Below, piece after piece: positions 38,238 through 46,183 of a stretch of 64,000 nucleotides of DNA. A model generated the notes under the pieces. That model made no database searches and was not told the origin of the DNA. It saw nothing but the letters and a program-made list of their open reading frames with translations. This stretch comes from Nonlabens sp. Hel1_33_55 (GTDB lineage Bacteria; Bacteroidota; Bacteroidia; Flavobacteriales; Flavobacteriaceae): NCBI RefSeq assembly GCF_900101765.1, contig NZ_LT627735.1, forward strand, positions 1,426,001 through 1,490,000. The letters are read 5' to 3'. How positions within the stretch are numbered: the first letter of the stretch is position 1; each line of letters begins with the position of its first letter. Made by a program: the position numbers and the translations under genes.

Positions 38238-39293
38238 CTACTTTCCTTGGTGATTTGCGATGATGACTTTCTTGTCGATTTTAGCCGTATGAGTTTCGGC
38301 AAATTGTTTTACGAAAATCACTTTGCGTGGTTTTTCAAATCGGTCTAGTTTCGCTTTCGCGAAAGCGGAATCCAAATCAACCTCATCGCCTTCCACATAA
38401 ATTACTACCTGTTGACCCAAGTGCGGCTCTGATTCTGAAGCTATAAAAAAGCGTGAGTCTATAAATTTAGAAAGCTTGTTATGTACCGTTTCTGGATGAA
38501 TCTTTATTCCTCCAGTATTGATAACATTGTCCGTTCTTCCCAAGATCTTAAACATTTTCTCATCCTTGATAATCCCTAAGTCGTTGGTGACGATAGGTTC
38601 ATCTGCAAGATCTGGAGCATCCACAATGAGACAATCAGCACCGTTGAGACGTACTTTAATTCTGGGAAGCGCTGTAAAAAATTCCTCATAATTAGGATAT
38701 AGTTCCCGTACGCCTACATGAGTACTAGTTTCAGTCATACCATAGGTGTGGTATGCTCTTGTGTGACGACCATTGAGGCTTTCAACAAGCGCTTCATCAA
38801 CAGGTCCACCTCCAATGATGGTTTTGCGGCTTTTATAAAGGTGATTGAGAGAATGCTTTACCTGATAAGCAGTCAGCGCAGTAAAGTCATATCGTTTTGC
38901 AACCTTATCCAGCGGATTCTTTGATGGTGCCACCAAATCTATATGCCAGCCCAATTCAATAGCGCGTACCATCATCAACTTACCAGCGACATAACTTAAA
39001 GGCAAACATCCCAATACATCCATTCCAGCGCTTATTCTAAAACGCTCTCCAGTCATGCGGGCACTATTGATCATGTGCTGCTTTTCTAGTCGATACTCTT
39101 TGGGAGTTCCAGTGGAACCACTTGAGAAGACGGTATGATATGAGAAATCATCCATCCAGTTCAGCAGGAATTCACCTACCTGACGTTCCCACAGCTCACC
39201 TTCTTTGACATAGCTATAGGCAACGGTCATCAGACCCTTATGATCAAGTGAAACTCCATTTAACTGAAACTCTGGATGTACTTCTGGTGTCAT
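38238..39293 (-). CDS. menE: AMP-binding ligase, probable o-succinylbenzoate-CoA ligase
   Basis: 351 residues, shorter than typical acyl-CoA synthetases but normal for the compact Bacteroidota MenE. 'TVFSSGSTGTPKEYRLEKQHM' is the P-loop-like A3 motif, 'HTYGMTETSTHVGV' is A5, and 'KILGRTDNVINTGGIKIHPE' is A8. The catalytic Lys is in 'ETHTAKIDKKVI'. Assignment to menaquinone synthesis rests mainly on menC being two genes upstream in the same operon. The palindrome at 38352 encodes 'AFAKA'. Confidence 0.85.
   Translation of the reverse strand: MTPEVHPEFQLNGVSLDHKGLMTVAYSYVKEGELWERQVGEFLLNWMDDFSYHTVFSSGSTGTPKEYRLEKQHMINSARMTGERFRISAGMDVLGCLPLSYVAGKLMMVRAIELGWHIDLVAPSKNPLDKVAKRYDFTALTAYQVKHSLNHLYKSRKTIIGGGPVDEALVESLNGRHTRAYHTYGMTETSTHVGVRELYPNYEEFFTALPRIKVRLNGADCLIVDAPDLADEPIVTNDLGIIKDEKMFKILGRTDNVINTGGIKIHPETVHNKLSKFIDSRFFIASESEPHLGQQVVIYVEGDEVDLDSAFAKAKLDRFEKPRKVIFVKQFAETHTAKIDKKVIIANHQGK
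38352..38367. repeat. Palindrome copy 10 (in menE)
   Basis: Full 16-bp copy, read on the minus strand as Ala-Phe-Ala-Lys-Ala. Confidence 0.95.
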
Positions 39294-39302
39294 TGTTTTG
39301 GT

Positions 39303-40253
39303 TTAAGGTTGTTGGTAATCGATAGTATCGGGTTCTGCAATTTTACGAACTTCTACTTTGCCAAAAAGTTTTTCTTTCCAATTCTTCCATTTATAAATCT
39401 TCCCAAGAATGATCAACAATATGGGATATCCTATAACTACGGGAATGATATCGATTGCTGCAAGTGCAGTAGGCTCTGCAATTCCTACGTATACGGAGTC
39501 TGTTTGAATCGCTGTCCACGACATCGTGAGCATCAATGCAATCACGATATTGTTAGCCGCATGAAACCCTAAAGCCAATTCAAGACCTTCATCTAGAAGC
39601 GTCATCGCACCTAGCACCAGACCAGTTCCTATATAAAATATCATCACCTCAAAGCCCAGCTTTTCTACCTCTGGATTTGCAGCATGCATCAATCCAAAAA
39701 GTACAGATGTAAGGATCCAAGCCACTGCTCTACTTTTAGTTGCGATACCTAAACCTTGCAAAAGCTGACCTCTAAAAAGGTACTCCTCAAAACTTGTTTG
39801 AAAAGGAAACATCAATAAAGAAATAACAAGTAGCGGCAGGAATTTTTGCCAGTCAAATTGTAAAATATAATCATCAGGCGCTAAATACACCGATAGTAAA
39901 ATCATCCCAGCGGAAAATATTCCCCATAAGGTGAACATAAAAAATATGCGCTTCCAGTCAATTTTATCTCTAGAAGTCGTCAAACTTGTAATTGATCTGC
40001 CGTTTATGAATTTTGCCCAGATAAATATGGCAATGAGACCTACTACAAATATGGACAGATTCAATACCAGAAAGACATTCTTACCTACAGCATCAATCAT
40101 TTGAGATATCATTTGCTCAGTAGACTGGTCTGTTTCATCAAGCATCATCATGGTAGCTACATAGTTGAAAGCCATGAAAACCATGAAAAGTCCAGGAATG
40201 ATAAAGAAGCTCCATGCTCCTAACTTTCCTTTATAACCTTGTTCTATATACAT
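39303..40253 (-). CDS. CPBP-family intramembrane metalloprotease
   Basis: 316 residues with about eight membrane helices. The CPBP (Abi/CAAX-like) motifs are present: 'FEEYLFRGQLLQGL' (EExxxR), 'LFGLMHAANPE' (FxxxH) and 'LGFHAANNIV' (HxxxN). It should be an inner-membrane glutamyl protease; the substrate is unknown. It lies between menC and menE in one operon with gaps of 1 and 9 nt, which suggests but does not prove a link to quinone metabolism. Confidence 0.9.
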   Translation of the reverse strand: MYIEQGYKGKLGAWSFFIIPGLFMVFMAFNYVATMMMLDETDQSTEQMISQMIDAVGKNVFLVLNLSIFVVGLIAIFIWAKFINGRSITSLTTSRDKIDWKRIFFMFTLWGIFSAGMILLSVYLAPDDYILQFDWQKFLPLLVISLLMFPFQTSFEEYLFRGQLLQGLGIATKSRAVAWILTSVLFGLMHAANPEVEKLGFEVMIFYIGTGLVLGAMTLLDEGLELALGFHAANNIVIALMLTMSWTAIQTDSVYVGIAEPTALAAIDIIPVVIGYPILLIILGKIYKWKNWKEKLFGKVEVRKIAEPDTIDYQQP

Positions 40254-40254
40254 T

Positions 40255-41298
40255 CTAAATATTTATTGGATTAGTGTTCCAGCCCGCAATATCGTTACAA
40301 TACAAGGCACCTTTTTTAATCTCGAGTGGCGCTTCGATATTATTGGTATATAAGCCGCCAGTGCCTAAACCTTGTGGCATTGAAACCCCTAACGTATAAG
40401 TAAATTGAGCAATTGCATTAAGACCAATATTAGATTCCAGTGCGCTGGTGATCCACCAATCGATGTTGCGTTCGCCAGCTAGATTAATCCAGTCGCGCGA
40501 GTTTGCAAAACCACCAACCAACGCAGGTTTCAGGATTATAAATTGAGGCTTTATCTGATCCAGACAATCAGATCGTTTTTTTGAATCATATAATCCTATC
40601 AGTTCTTCATCCAGAGCGATTGGAACTGGCGTTTTCTCGCATAACTGCGCCATTTCTTGCCATTGACCTTGTTTGATGGGTTGCTCGATACTGTGAACTT
40701 TGTATTTTGAGATTTCCTCCAATTTTGCAAGAGCCTCGTTGGGTTGAAATGCACCATTGGCATCGACTCTTATGGTGACCTCGCTTTCGCGAAAGCGAGA
40801 TCGTACCGACTTCAACAACTTCATTTCGGCATCAAAATCTATGGCGCCTATCTTCAATTTAATGCAGCTGAAGCCAGCTTCCAACTTATCTTCCAACTGC
40901 TTCATCATGAATTCCTGATCGCCCATCCATACCAGTCCATTAATAGGAATGGCGTCCTGACCTTGAGTAAATGGCGATGGGAACAAGGTAAATGGATCGC
41001 CGGACTGCAGGGATTTCATTGCCATTTCATAACCAAATAAAATGGATGGCCATTCCTGCAATTCCTGCATCATTTCGGCTGGTTTCATTCCTATGTGATC
41101 ACAAACCCATTGTAATTTTTCTTCATAACCAGGTCGGTCATCACTGGATAATCCTTTAAATAGGTTGCACTCACCTATTCCTTTTTCGGTTTTGTTTTCT
41201 ATGAGTAGGAAATAAGTGTCTTTATATTTGAGAACACCGCGCGAGGTTCCTGCGGGTTGTTTAAATTCTAGGGTATATTTTTGATAACTGGCTTTCAT
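40255..41298 (-). CDS. menC: o-Succinylbenzoate synthase (enolase superfamily)
   Basis: Dehydrates SHCHC to o-succinylbenzoate in menaquinone synthesis. 347 residues. The capping domain (1-105) precedes a TIM barrel with 'CIKLKIGAIDFDAE' (catalytic KxK), 'VTIRVDANGAF' (metal Asp), 'SIEQPIKQGQ' (metal Glu), 'IALDEELIG' (metal Asp/Glu) and 'FIILKPALVGGF' (second Lys). First gene of the menC / CPBP / menE operon. The palindrome at 40782 encodes 'RFRES' just before the metal Asp strand. Confidence 0.9.
   Translation of the reverse strand: MKASYQKYTLEFKQPAGTSRGVLKYKDTYFLLIENKTEKGIGECNLFKGLSSDDRPGYEEKLQWVCDHIGMKPAEMMQELQEWPSILFGYEMAMKSLQSGDPFTLFPSPFTQGQDAIPINGLVWMGDQEFMMKQLEDKLEAGFSCIKLKIGAIDFDAEMKLLKSVRSRFRESEVTIRVDANGAFQPNEALAKLEEISKYKVHSIEQPIKQGQWQEMAQLCEKTPVPIALDEELIGLYDSKKRSDCLDQIKPQFIILKPALVGGFANSRDWINLAGERNIDWWITSALESNIGLNAIAQFTYTLGVSMPQGLGTGGLYTNNIEAPLEIKKGALYCNDIAGWNTNPINI
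40782..40797. repeat. Palindrome copy 11 (in menC)
   Basis: Full 16-bp copy, read on the minus strand as Arg-Phe-Arg-Glu-Ser. Confidence 0.95.
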
Positions 41299-41361
41299 GG
41301 CGACAAGATACGCAATGAGCTGTGCGGCATTTGTTAGAAGTATTAGAAAACTAAAGGCTGG

Positions 41362-41814
41362 TTAACCTTTGCGTTTCACGGTCCACTCAAATCTGAACTT
41401 GCTCACTTGAATGCCATCTTGATTAATGCCGGTCGCTTCCATCCAGACGGTTTGACCTTGACCAGTAGTAACGGTTTTCTCTATCGCCTCTTTAATAGCA
41501 AGACCATCTGTGCAAGTGAACGTGATTTTGCCAGTGGCTTTTTTAGTAAAAGTGGCCTCGTTATTAGCAACAAGCATGCTTACTCTGGCATCAGACTCTT
41601 TTATGTAAGACATGACTAACGCACCTGTAGAAAGTTCTGCAGCCATAGCTTGTACGGCAAAGTACATACTGTTGAATGGATTCTGATTGAACCAACGATG
41701 TTTCACAGTTACCACACATTGTTCAGGAGTGATTTCTTGAACGCGAACACCACACCACCAACAGCTGGGTAACTTTAAGAAAGTAAACGCATTGATTTTT
41801 GCTGGTGTGATCAT
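41362..41814 (-). CDS. DUF4442 hotdog-fold protein
   Basis: 150 residues from ATG 41814 ('MITPAKINAFTFLKLPSCWWCGVRV'). 'HRWFNQNPFNSMYFAVQAMAAELSTGALVM' matches the PaaI/DUF4442 hotdog family of putative thioesterases. A -7 element at 41843-41836 lies between 41814 and an in-frame upstream ATG (41856), so the shorter start is chosen. Likely cytoplasmic thioesterase with unknown substrate. Confidence 0.8.
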   Translation of the reverse strand: MITPAKINAFTFLKLPSCWWCGVRVQEITPEQCVVTVKHRWFNQNPFNSMYFAVQAMAAELSTGALVMSYIKESDARVSMLVANNEATFTKKATGKITFTCTDGLAIKEAIEKTVTTGQGQTVWMEATGINQDGIQVSKFRFEWTVKRKG

Positions 41815-41835
41815 ATTCAAATCTTTGGTCAGAGA

Positions 41836-41843
41836 CAAATCTA
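41836..41843 (-). promoter_or_regulatory. Promoter -7 element for the DUF4442 gene
   Basis: TAGATTTG on the minus strand, 21 nt before ATG 41814. No TTG at -33. Confidence 0.55.
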
Positions 41844-41909
41844 ACCGATTTACCATACAGTTGCATAACTGCCAGATATTATTACGCTTCTAGACATGAA
41901 TAGCTTTCT

Positions 41910-41978
41910 CATCACAAGCTGCGGAATTAATTCCGCAGCTTGTGATGGATTGTGAAGGATCGCACGGGTAGAATTGAT
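41910..41978. repeat. Long palindrome, family B copy 2, with flanking repeat
   Basis: Positions 41910-41947 form a 38-bp perfect palindrome centred on GCGGAATTAATTCCGC. The right flank GATTGTG ... CGGGTAGAATTGAT is shared with the copy at 42180, apart from about 10 extra bases here. Confidence 0.95.
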
Positions 41979-42068
41979 ACTAATAGTTAAGAGTATAATG
42001 ATTAATGATAATCGATTGAAATGATCTCTATAGTTTGTAAAAACAATTGTGCAGCTTCAACCACTCCT

Positions 42069-42090
42069 GAAGCGAAACTAGTTTCACTTC
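42069..42090. repeat. Inverted repeat between the two long palindromes
   Basis: GAAGCGAAACT and AGTTTCACTTC pair as 11-bp arms with one mismatch. Confidence 0.75.
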
Positions 42091-42093
42091 TGT

Positions 42094-42115
42094 CCTCGCC
42101 TAATTTTAGGCGAGG
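42094..42115. repeat. Inverted repeat between the two long palindromes
   Basis: CCTCGCCTAA and TTAGGCGAGG pair perfectly around TT; 3 nt downstream of the previous inverted repeat. Confidence 0.85.
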
Positions 42116-42179
42116 AATTCTTTGCTTTTGAAATTGCCTTAACTCATATATCAATTTACGATTGCCACATGTGTAAATG

Positions 42180-42240
42180 TCCATCACAAGCTGCGGAATT
42201 AATTCCGCAGCTTGTGATGGATTGTGCGGGTAAAATTGAT
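42180..42240. repeat. Long palindrome, family B copy 3, with flanking repeat
   Basis: Positions 42180-42221 form a 42-bp perfect palindrome with the same core as the copy at 41910, and the same right flank (GATTGTGCGGGTAAAATTGAT). The two copies are direct repeats about 270 bp apart. Confidence 0.95.
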
Positions 42241-42464
42241 TTTGCTAGTTGCATGAATTGTAGTGATCTCATGAATATTATTGAACATCATTTAATCAAT
42301 TATAAATTTTATTCCGTTTGATCTTTCTGATCTTTTTCAGCTGAGAATACATTAGTATTTCTGCTTCTAAACACAATCGATTTCAATCCTCTAAGCTTTA
42401 TTGTCAATTAATTTGTAAAATATATTCAAGCTATCAATTCTATGAAAAGGCTTGATTTTATTAT

Positions 42465-42478
42465 GCTTTCGCGAAAGC
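42465..42478. repeat. Palindrome copy 12 (intergenic)
   Basis: 14-bp core GCTTTCGCGAAAGC, about 60 bp upstream of the DUF4870 promoter. Confidence 0.95.
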
Positions 42479-42526
42479 GAACTCATATAAATGACCTACT
42501 AAAATAAAATTATATGGTACTTTGTA

Positions 42527-42558
42527 TTGCATAATACTATCTTTTAGATATATATTTG
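42527..42558 (+). promoter_or_regulatory. Promoter for the DUF4870 / PadR / PspC operon
   Basis: TTG at 42527-42529, a 21-bp spacer, then TATATTTG at 42551-42558; the ATG follows 19 nt later. Confidence 0.8.
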
Positions 42559-42577
42559 CATAAGAAATTAATAGGTC

Positions 42578-43075
42578 ATGGAAAAACAACAACAAAACAA
42601 CCACAATAATATCGCGATGGGAATCCATCTGGCGACATTTGGAAAATGGATTTTCCCACTCGGGAATTTCATCTTGCCCATTCTCTTATGGATGGTCAAT
42701 TCCAAAAAATCTGATTTTATAGACAGGCATGGTAAGCAAGCCATCAACTTCCAGTTAAGTATCACGCTATGGACGGTTATTCTCGCCTTTATTGGTGGTG
42801 GCGTCATCATAGGAAGTATGATTTCTGGAGGTCCAGATTTATGGGAAGCGATGGACGGTCCTAGGTTTCCGTTTGCTAATGATTTAGGGATCTTTTCCAC
42901 CATTGTTGCCAGCGGTGTGATTTGCGGTACGCTCATACTGGCTTTAGGTATTGTGGATCTGGTCTGTACGATCAAGGCTGCGATTAAAGCACATGATGGA
43001 CTGGACTACCGCTACCCGTTAACGATCAATTTTATTCCTGACACACCTGTGAAGGAAACACCTAATACGAACTAA
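42578..43075 (+). CDS. DUF4870 membrane protein
   Basis: 165 residues. A Gln/Asn-rich N-terminus is followed by three or four membrane helices. 'MGIHLATFGKWIFPLGNFILPILLWMVN' and 'DRHGKQAINFQLSITLW' are the DUF4870 (Tic20-like) signature. Function unknown. First gene of an operon with a PadR repressor and a PspC protein, so it may be part of an envelope-stress module. Confidence 0.85.
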   Translation: MEKQQQNNHNNIAMGIHLATFGKWIFPLGNFILPILLWMVNSKKSDFIDRHGKQAINFQLSITLWTVILAFIGGGVIIGSMISGGPDLWEAMDGPRFPFANDLGIFSTIVASGVICGTLILALGIVDLVCTIKAAIKAHDGLDYRYPLTINFIPDTPVKETPNTN

Positions 43076-43076
43076 A

Positions 43077-43418
43077 ATGAAGATAGAAAACACAAAAGCG
43101 CAAATGCGCAAAGGCGTACTGGAGTACTGCATTCTATCGATCCTTAAGGAAGAAGATGCGTATGTCGCAGAGATCCTTGAGACGCTCAAAGATGCAAAAC
43201 TCCTAGTTGTGGAAGGTACGATCTACCCATTACTAACGCGATTGAAGAATGCAGGACTACTCAACTACCGTTGGGAAGAAAGTACTGGTGGACCACCACG
43301 TAAGTACTATGGCCTGACAGAAACGGGAAAAATCTTCCTGACTGAACTCTCCAGCACTTGGGACGACCTCAAGAATGCCGTCAATATTGTTACCAAACCT
43401 AAAACCACGAAATCATGA
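43077..43418 (+). CDS. PadR-family transcriptional regulator
   Basis: 113 residues, the short PadR form (winged helix plus one dimerisation helix). 'RKGVLEYCILSILKEEDAYVAEILETLKD' and 'VVEGTIYPLLTRLKNAGLLNYRWEES' and 'GPPRKYYGLTETG' are the diagnostic segments. Probably represses its own operon; no inverted-repeat operator was seen at the promoter. It begins 1 nt after DUF4870 and overlaps the PspC gene by 4 bp. Confidence 0.93.
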   Translation: MKIENTKAQMRKGVLEYCILSILKEEDAYVAEILETLKDAKLLVVEGTIYPLLTRLKNAGLLNYRWEESTGGPPRKYYGLTETGKIFLTELSSTWDDLKNAVNIVTKPKTTKS

Positions 43419-45124
43419 ACAAGACCATCAATATAAATTTAGCTGGGCTGTTCTTCCACATAGATGAAGATGCCTACAACAGATTGCAGCGATATCTCGC
43501 CGCTGTACGCAATTCGTTCTCTGAAACTACTGGTGCTGACGAGATCATGTCAGACATTGAATCTAGAATAGCAGAGCTGTTTCTGGAAAAGAGAGCTAAC
43601 GAGCAACAAGTGATCTCTATCGTTCATGTAGAATCTGTGATTGACATCATGGGCCAACCTGAAGACTATGAAGTCGATGAGGATATTTTTACAGAAGCTG
43701 GACCGCGCACAAGACGCACAAATTTTGCTGCCAAAGGGAAACAACTCTTCAGAGATACCCAGAATGGTTATGTAGGTGGCGTGAGTGCAGGATTGAGTTA
43801 CTATCTGGGTATGGACACTATTTGGATTAGGGTTTTATGGATCGTGGCGACATTTTTTAGTGCTGGATGGCTCATTCCTATATATATCCTCCTGTGGATT
43901 TTTGTTCCAGATGCAGTGACGACCAACCAGCGTCTTACCATGATGGGCAAGGAAGTCAACATCACAAACATCGAGGACAATTTCAAAGCGGGTTTTGAGC
44001 CCGTGGCCGATGGGCAGACCGACGCCGGCCACCGTATCGTAGGTCAGAAAGGAAAACGAGGAACCGTTCGATTTTTTGGCTTTCTAGGTAGGTTTATGGC
44101 AGGTATATTTAAGGCCATAGTCAAGATATTTGGCTTGATACTATTCCTTGCGACGACCATCGCGATAGTCGCATTGATCGTATCAACGATAACAGCAAGC
44201 GCCGTAGATATAGATGGATACAGTTTGTGGACCTTATTTGACTGGGTCGTACCCGCAGAGTATGCATCTTTCTGGTTAGTTCTTGCGATCATTCTGGCTG
44301 CTGGAATACCGTTGTTTTTGCTGGCTGTTTTAGGATTGAAACTTTTGGTAAGCAACTTGCGCACCTTAGGTTCAAAAGTCTATCTAGCACTCGCCGCCAT
44401 ATGGATTGTAGCCATTATTGCGTTAAGTATTATGATAGGTAAAATCGCTGCTAGCCAGGCCGTAGATGCAAGCGTACAAAAAACCGAAAAGTTTGCTATC
44501 AATTCATCACAACCTTTCTCGCTCAATCTTGACAGAGCAGAACGTGCACGTACCTTCAATCGTAATGGTAATAACTTTGAGTTTGCCGAGATGGATGGAC
44601 AAGAGATTGTCAAGTACTACGATGTCAAGGTAGCAACTGGATCTACTACAGATTCTGTTGCGCGAGTTGAACTGTTCTTTAAATCAAAAGGCGCCAGCTT
44701 TGAAGAGGCAAAAGAAAGAGCAAAACTTATCCAGTTTGACTACAAGCTTACAGACTCGTCCTTTGTTGCGGCAGACTATTTTTATATGCCTAAAAATGGT
44801 GGCTTTGGAGATCACGATGTAGAAATCATGATTTATTTGCCAGAAGGCACCACTGCTAAATTCAATGAGCGATTTGGAGAGCGATACAGATCCTACATCA
44901 ATCGCGATGCTTTTAGCTTGGGGAATAACATCGAGTATACCTACCAAATCAAGGATGGCAAGGCCGTATGTCTGGATTGTCCCATTATTGAAGAGAAGAT
45001 GGAAGCATTGGATAACAGCACAGAAACAGATTCTATTTCCAACGACAGTATCGTCATTCCAGAAAATGATGGCAACTGGCAATATGATGGAAATGATGGT
45101 GTCGAGCAAAACAATTTACCATGA
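43415..45124 (+). CDS. PspC-domain transmembrane protein
   Basis: 569 residues. A cytoplasmic N-terminus of about 110 residues ('TININLAGLFFHIDEDAYNRLQRYL'), then a PspC domain ('GYVGGVSAGLSYYLGMDTIWIRVLWIVATF', 'IPIYILLWIFVPDA'). About four more helices lie between 225 and 350, followed by an extracytoplasmic domain (about 360-569). PspC proteins elsewhere sense membrane stress. In Bacteroidota the PadR-PspC pairing is common, and the GIN-domain gene downstream resembles the C-terminal domain's partners. Confidence 0.9.
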   Translation: MNKTININLAGLFFHIDEDAYNRLQRYLAAVRNSFSETTGADEIMSDIESRIAELFLEKRANEQQVISIVHVESVIDIMGQPEDYEVDEDIFTEAGPRTRRTNFAAKGKQLFRDTQNGYVGGVSAGLSYYLGMDTIWIRVLWIVATFFSAGWLIPIYILLWIFVPDAVTTNQRLTMMGKEVNITNIEDNFKAGFEPVADGQTDAGHRIVGQKGKRGTVRFFGFLGRFMAGIFKAIVKIFGLILFLATTIAIVALIVSTITASAVDIDGYSLWTLFDWVVPAEYASFWLVLAIILAAGIPLFLLAVLGLKLLVSNLRTLGSKVYLALAAIWIVAIIALSIMIGKIAASQAVDASVQKTEKFAINSSQPFSLNLDRAERARTFNRNGNNFEFAEMDGQEIVKYYDVKVATGSTTDSVARVELFFKSKGASFEEAKERAKLIQFDYKLTDSSFVAADYFYMPKNGGFGDHDVEIMIYLPEGTTAKFNERFGERYRSYINRDAFSLGNNIEYTYQIKDGKAVCLDCPIIEEKMEALDNSTETDSISNDSIVIPENDGNWQYDGNDGVEQNNLP

Positions 45125-45184
45125 TTACATTGATCTTTCACCTTATCGACCTGATCCTCTTATAAATAGCAATAGTTTAAGAAT

Positions 45185-45210
45185 CGCTCCGCAGTTGTGG
45201 AGCGGTTTTT
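45185..45210 (+). terminator. Terminator after the PspC operon
   Basis: Stem CGCTCC / GGAGCG with an 8-nt loop, then GTTTTT. The hairpin overlaps the promoter of the next gene. Confidence 0.75.
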
Positions 45211-45221
45211 GGTTAATTTTG
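45195..45221 (+). promoter_or_regulatory. Promoter for the GIN-domain gene
   Basis: TTG at 45195-45197 (in the terminator loop), a 16-bp spacer, then TAATTTTG at 45214-45221. The spacer is shorter than usual. Confidence 0.55.
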
Positions 45222-45238
45222 TATCTAAACTTTAAGAA

Positions 45239-46057
45239 ATGAAAAATTTATTAGTTGCCTCTATGTTGTTGTTGAGTTTCGCTTTCGCGAAAGCGCAAAA
45301 AGTAAAAGGCAATAGAGAAGTAACCACCCAAATTATTAACGTCGAACCTTTCCAATCCATTAACATAGGTGAAGAGTTGGAAGTCACTTTATCTGAAGGT
45401 GTCACTCCCAAAATCGATATTGCTGCAGATTCCAATTTGCACCAATACATCGATGTATCTGTTATAGGTGGTGTTCTTAGCATCAAAACCACAGCAGATA
45501 TAAGACGTAATAAGGAAATGAAAATCAACATCATTTATAATCCAGAACTAACTACAATCACTGCCTTTGCAGATGCACAATTAAGTACGCTTACTGATTT
45601 TAGATTATCAAATCTTACCATCAATGTGAAGGATAAAGCGCGTGTGTATTTCACAGGTCGCGTTGACGAGCTCGTATTTAATGGTATGTCAGATAGTAGA
45701 TCAGAATGTAATCTAGGTGGTGGCAACGCTCAAATCAATCTGAATGGTAATTCCAATACAGAAGCATTGCTTAAATATGACCAGATTGATTTCACCATGA
45801 CGGATAAAGCTGCTGCAAAAATTGAAGGTGATGCAAAATCGTCTACTATGGTGCTTGAAGGAAGAGCTGACCTAACTGCCGAAAAATTGGATCTTAAAGA
45901 TTTACAACTAAGCATTACCCGTAATGCTAGCGCAAGTGTAAACGTGAACAACGATTTTGAGCTTAAAGCCAGCGGCGATGCCGAAGTAGAATTATACAAC
46001 AATCCTAAAATCAACATGGCCGAATTCTCAGGAAAAGCCGTTTTGATGAAGAAGTAA
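45239..46057 (+). CDS. Secreted GIN-domain (DUF2807) protein
   Basis: 272 residues. A signal peptide 'MKNLLVASMLLLSFAFAKAQK' ends near residue 20, and its last part is written by a palindrome copy. The mature part is a beta-helix-like DUF2807 domain rich in short repeats ('FQSINIGEELEVTLSEG', 'LTINVKDKARVYFTG', 'LEGRADLTAEKLDLKDLQLSITRNASASV', 'KASGDAEVELYN'). Probably outer-membrane or periplasmic; function unknown. Lies after the PspC operon, but has its own promoter. Confidence 0.88.
   Translation: MKNLLVASMLLLSFAFAKAQKVKGNREVTTQIINVEPFQSINIGEELEVTLSEGVTPKIDIAADSNLHQYIDVSVIGGVLSIKTTADIRRNKEMKINIIYNPELTTITAFADAQLSTLTDFRLSNLTINVKDKARVYFTGRVDELVFNGMSDSRSECNLGGGNAQINLNGNSNTEALLKYDQIDFTMTDKAAAKIEGDAKSSTMVLEGRADLTAEKLDLKDLQLSITRNASASVNVNNDFELKASGDAEVELYNNPKINMAEFSGKAVLMKK
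45280..45295. repeat. Palindrome copy 13 (in GIN-protein signal peptide)
   Basis: Full 16-bp copy, read as Ala-Phe-Ala-Lys-Ala at the signal peptide cleavage region. Confidence 0.95.
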
Positions 46058-46072
46058 TTTCAAAATAATAAG

Positions 46073-46117
46073 AAAAAAAAATCCCTTGCTGGCTGCGCCA
46101 GCAAGGGATTTTTTTTT
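46073..46117. terminator. Bidirectional terminator between GIN gene and trxB
   Basis: A long perfect hairpin: ATCCCTTGCTGGC and GCCAGCAAGGGAT around TGC, with an A-run before and a T-run after. It serves both convergent genes. Confidence 0.95.
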
Positions 46118-46183
46118 GATTCGAACTCCATTCAAGCCAATTTGCAATTCAAGTTTGACCTTTGGAATTTGATATTTGGAATT

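Larger units (their letters stand above)
41857..42526. other. Long non-coding stretch with clustered palindromes
   Basis: This is the only gap above 300 bp in the window. It holds two long palindromes of one family (41910, 42180), two shorter inverted repeats between them (42069-42090 and 42094-42115), an isolated copy of the 16-bp palindrome family (42465) and AT-rich DNA from about 42240 on. A 61-codon frame on the minus strand (42187-42002) runs through the inverted repeats and has no recognisable protein features. No tRNA or known ncRNA was recognised. Confidence 0.7.

Noticed and set aside
42002..42187. 61-codon ORF on the minus strand in the long intergenic region
   Set aside because: It runs through two inverted repeats and into a long palindrome, has no recognisable motif and no promoter; more likely a by-product of the repeats.
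41910..42240. CRISPR array
   Set aside because: Only two copies, spaced 270 bp apart and perfectly palindromic over about 40 bp; no regular spacers and no cas genes.
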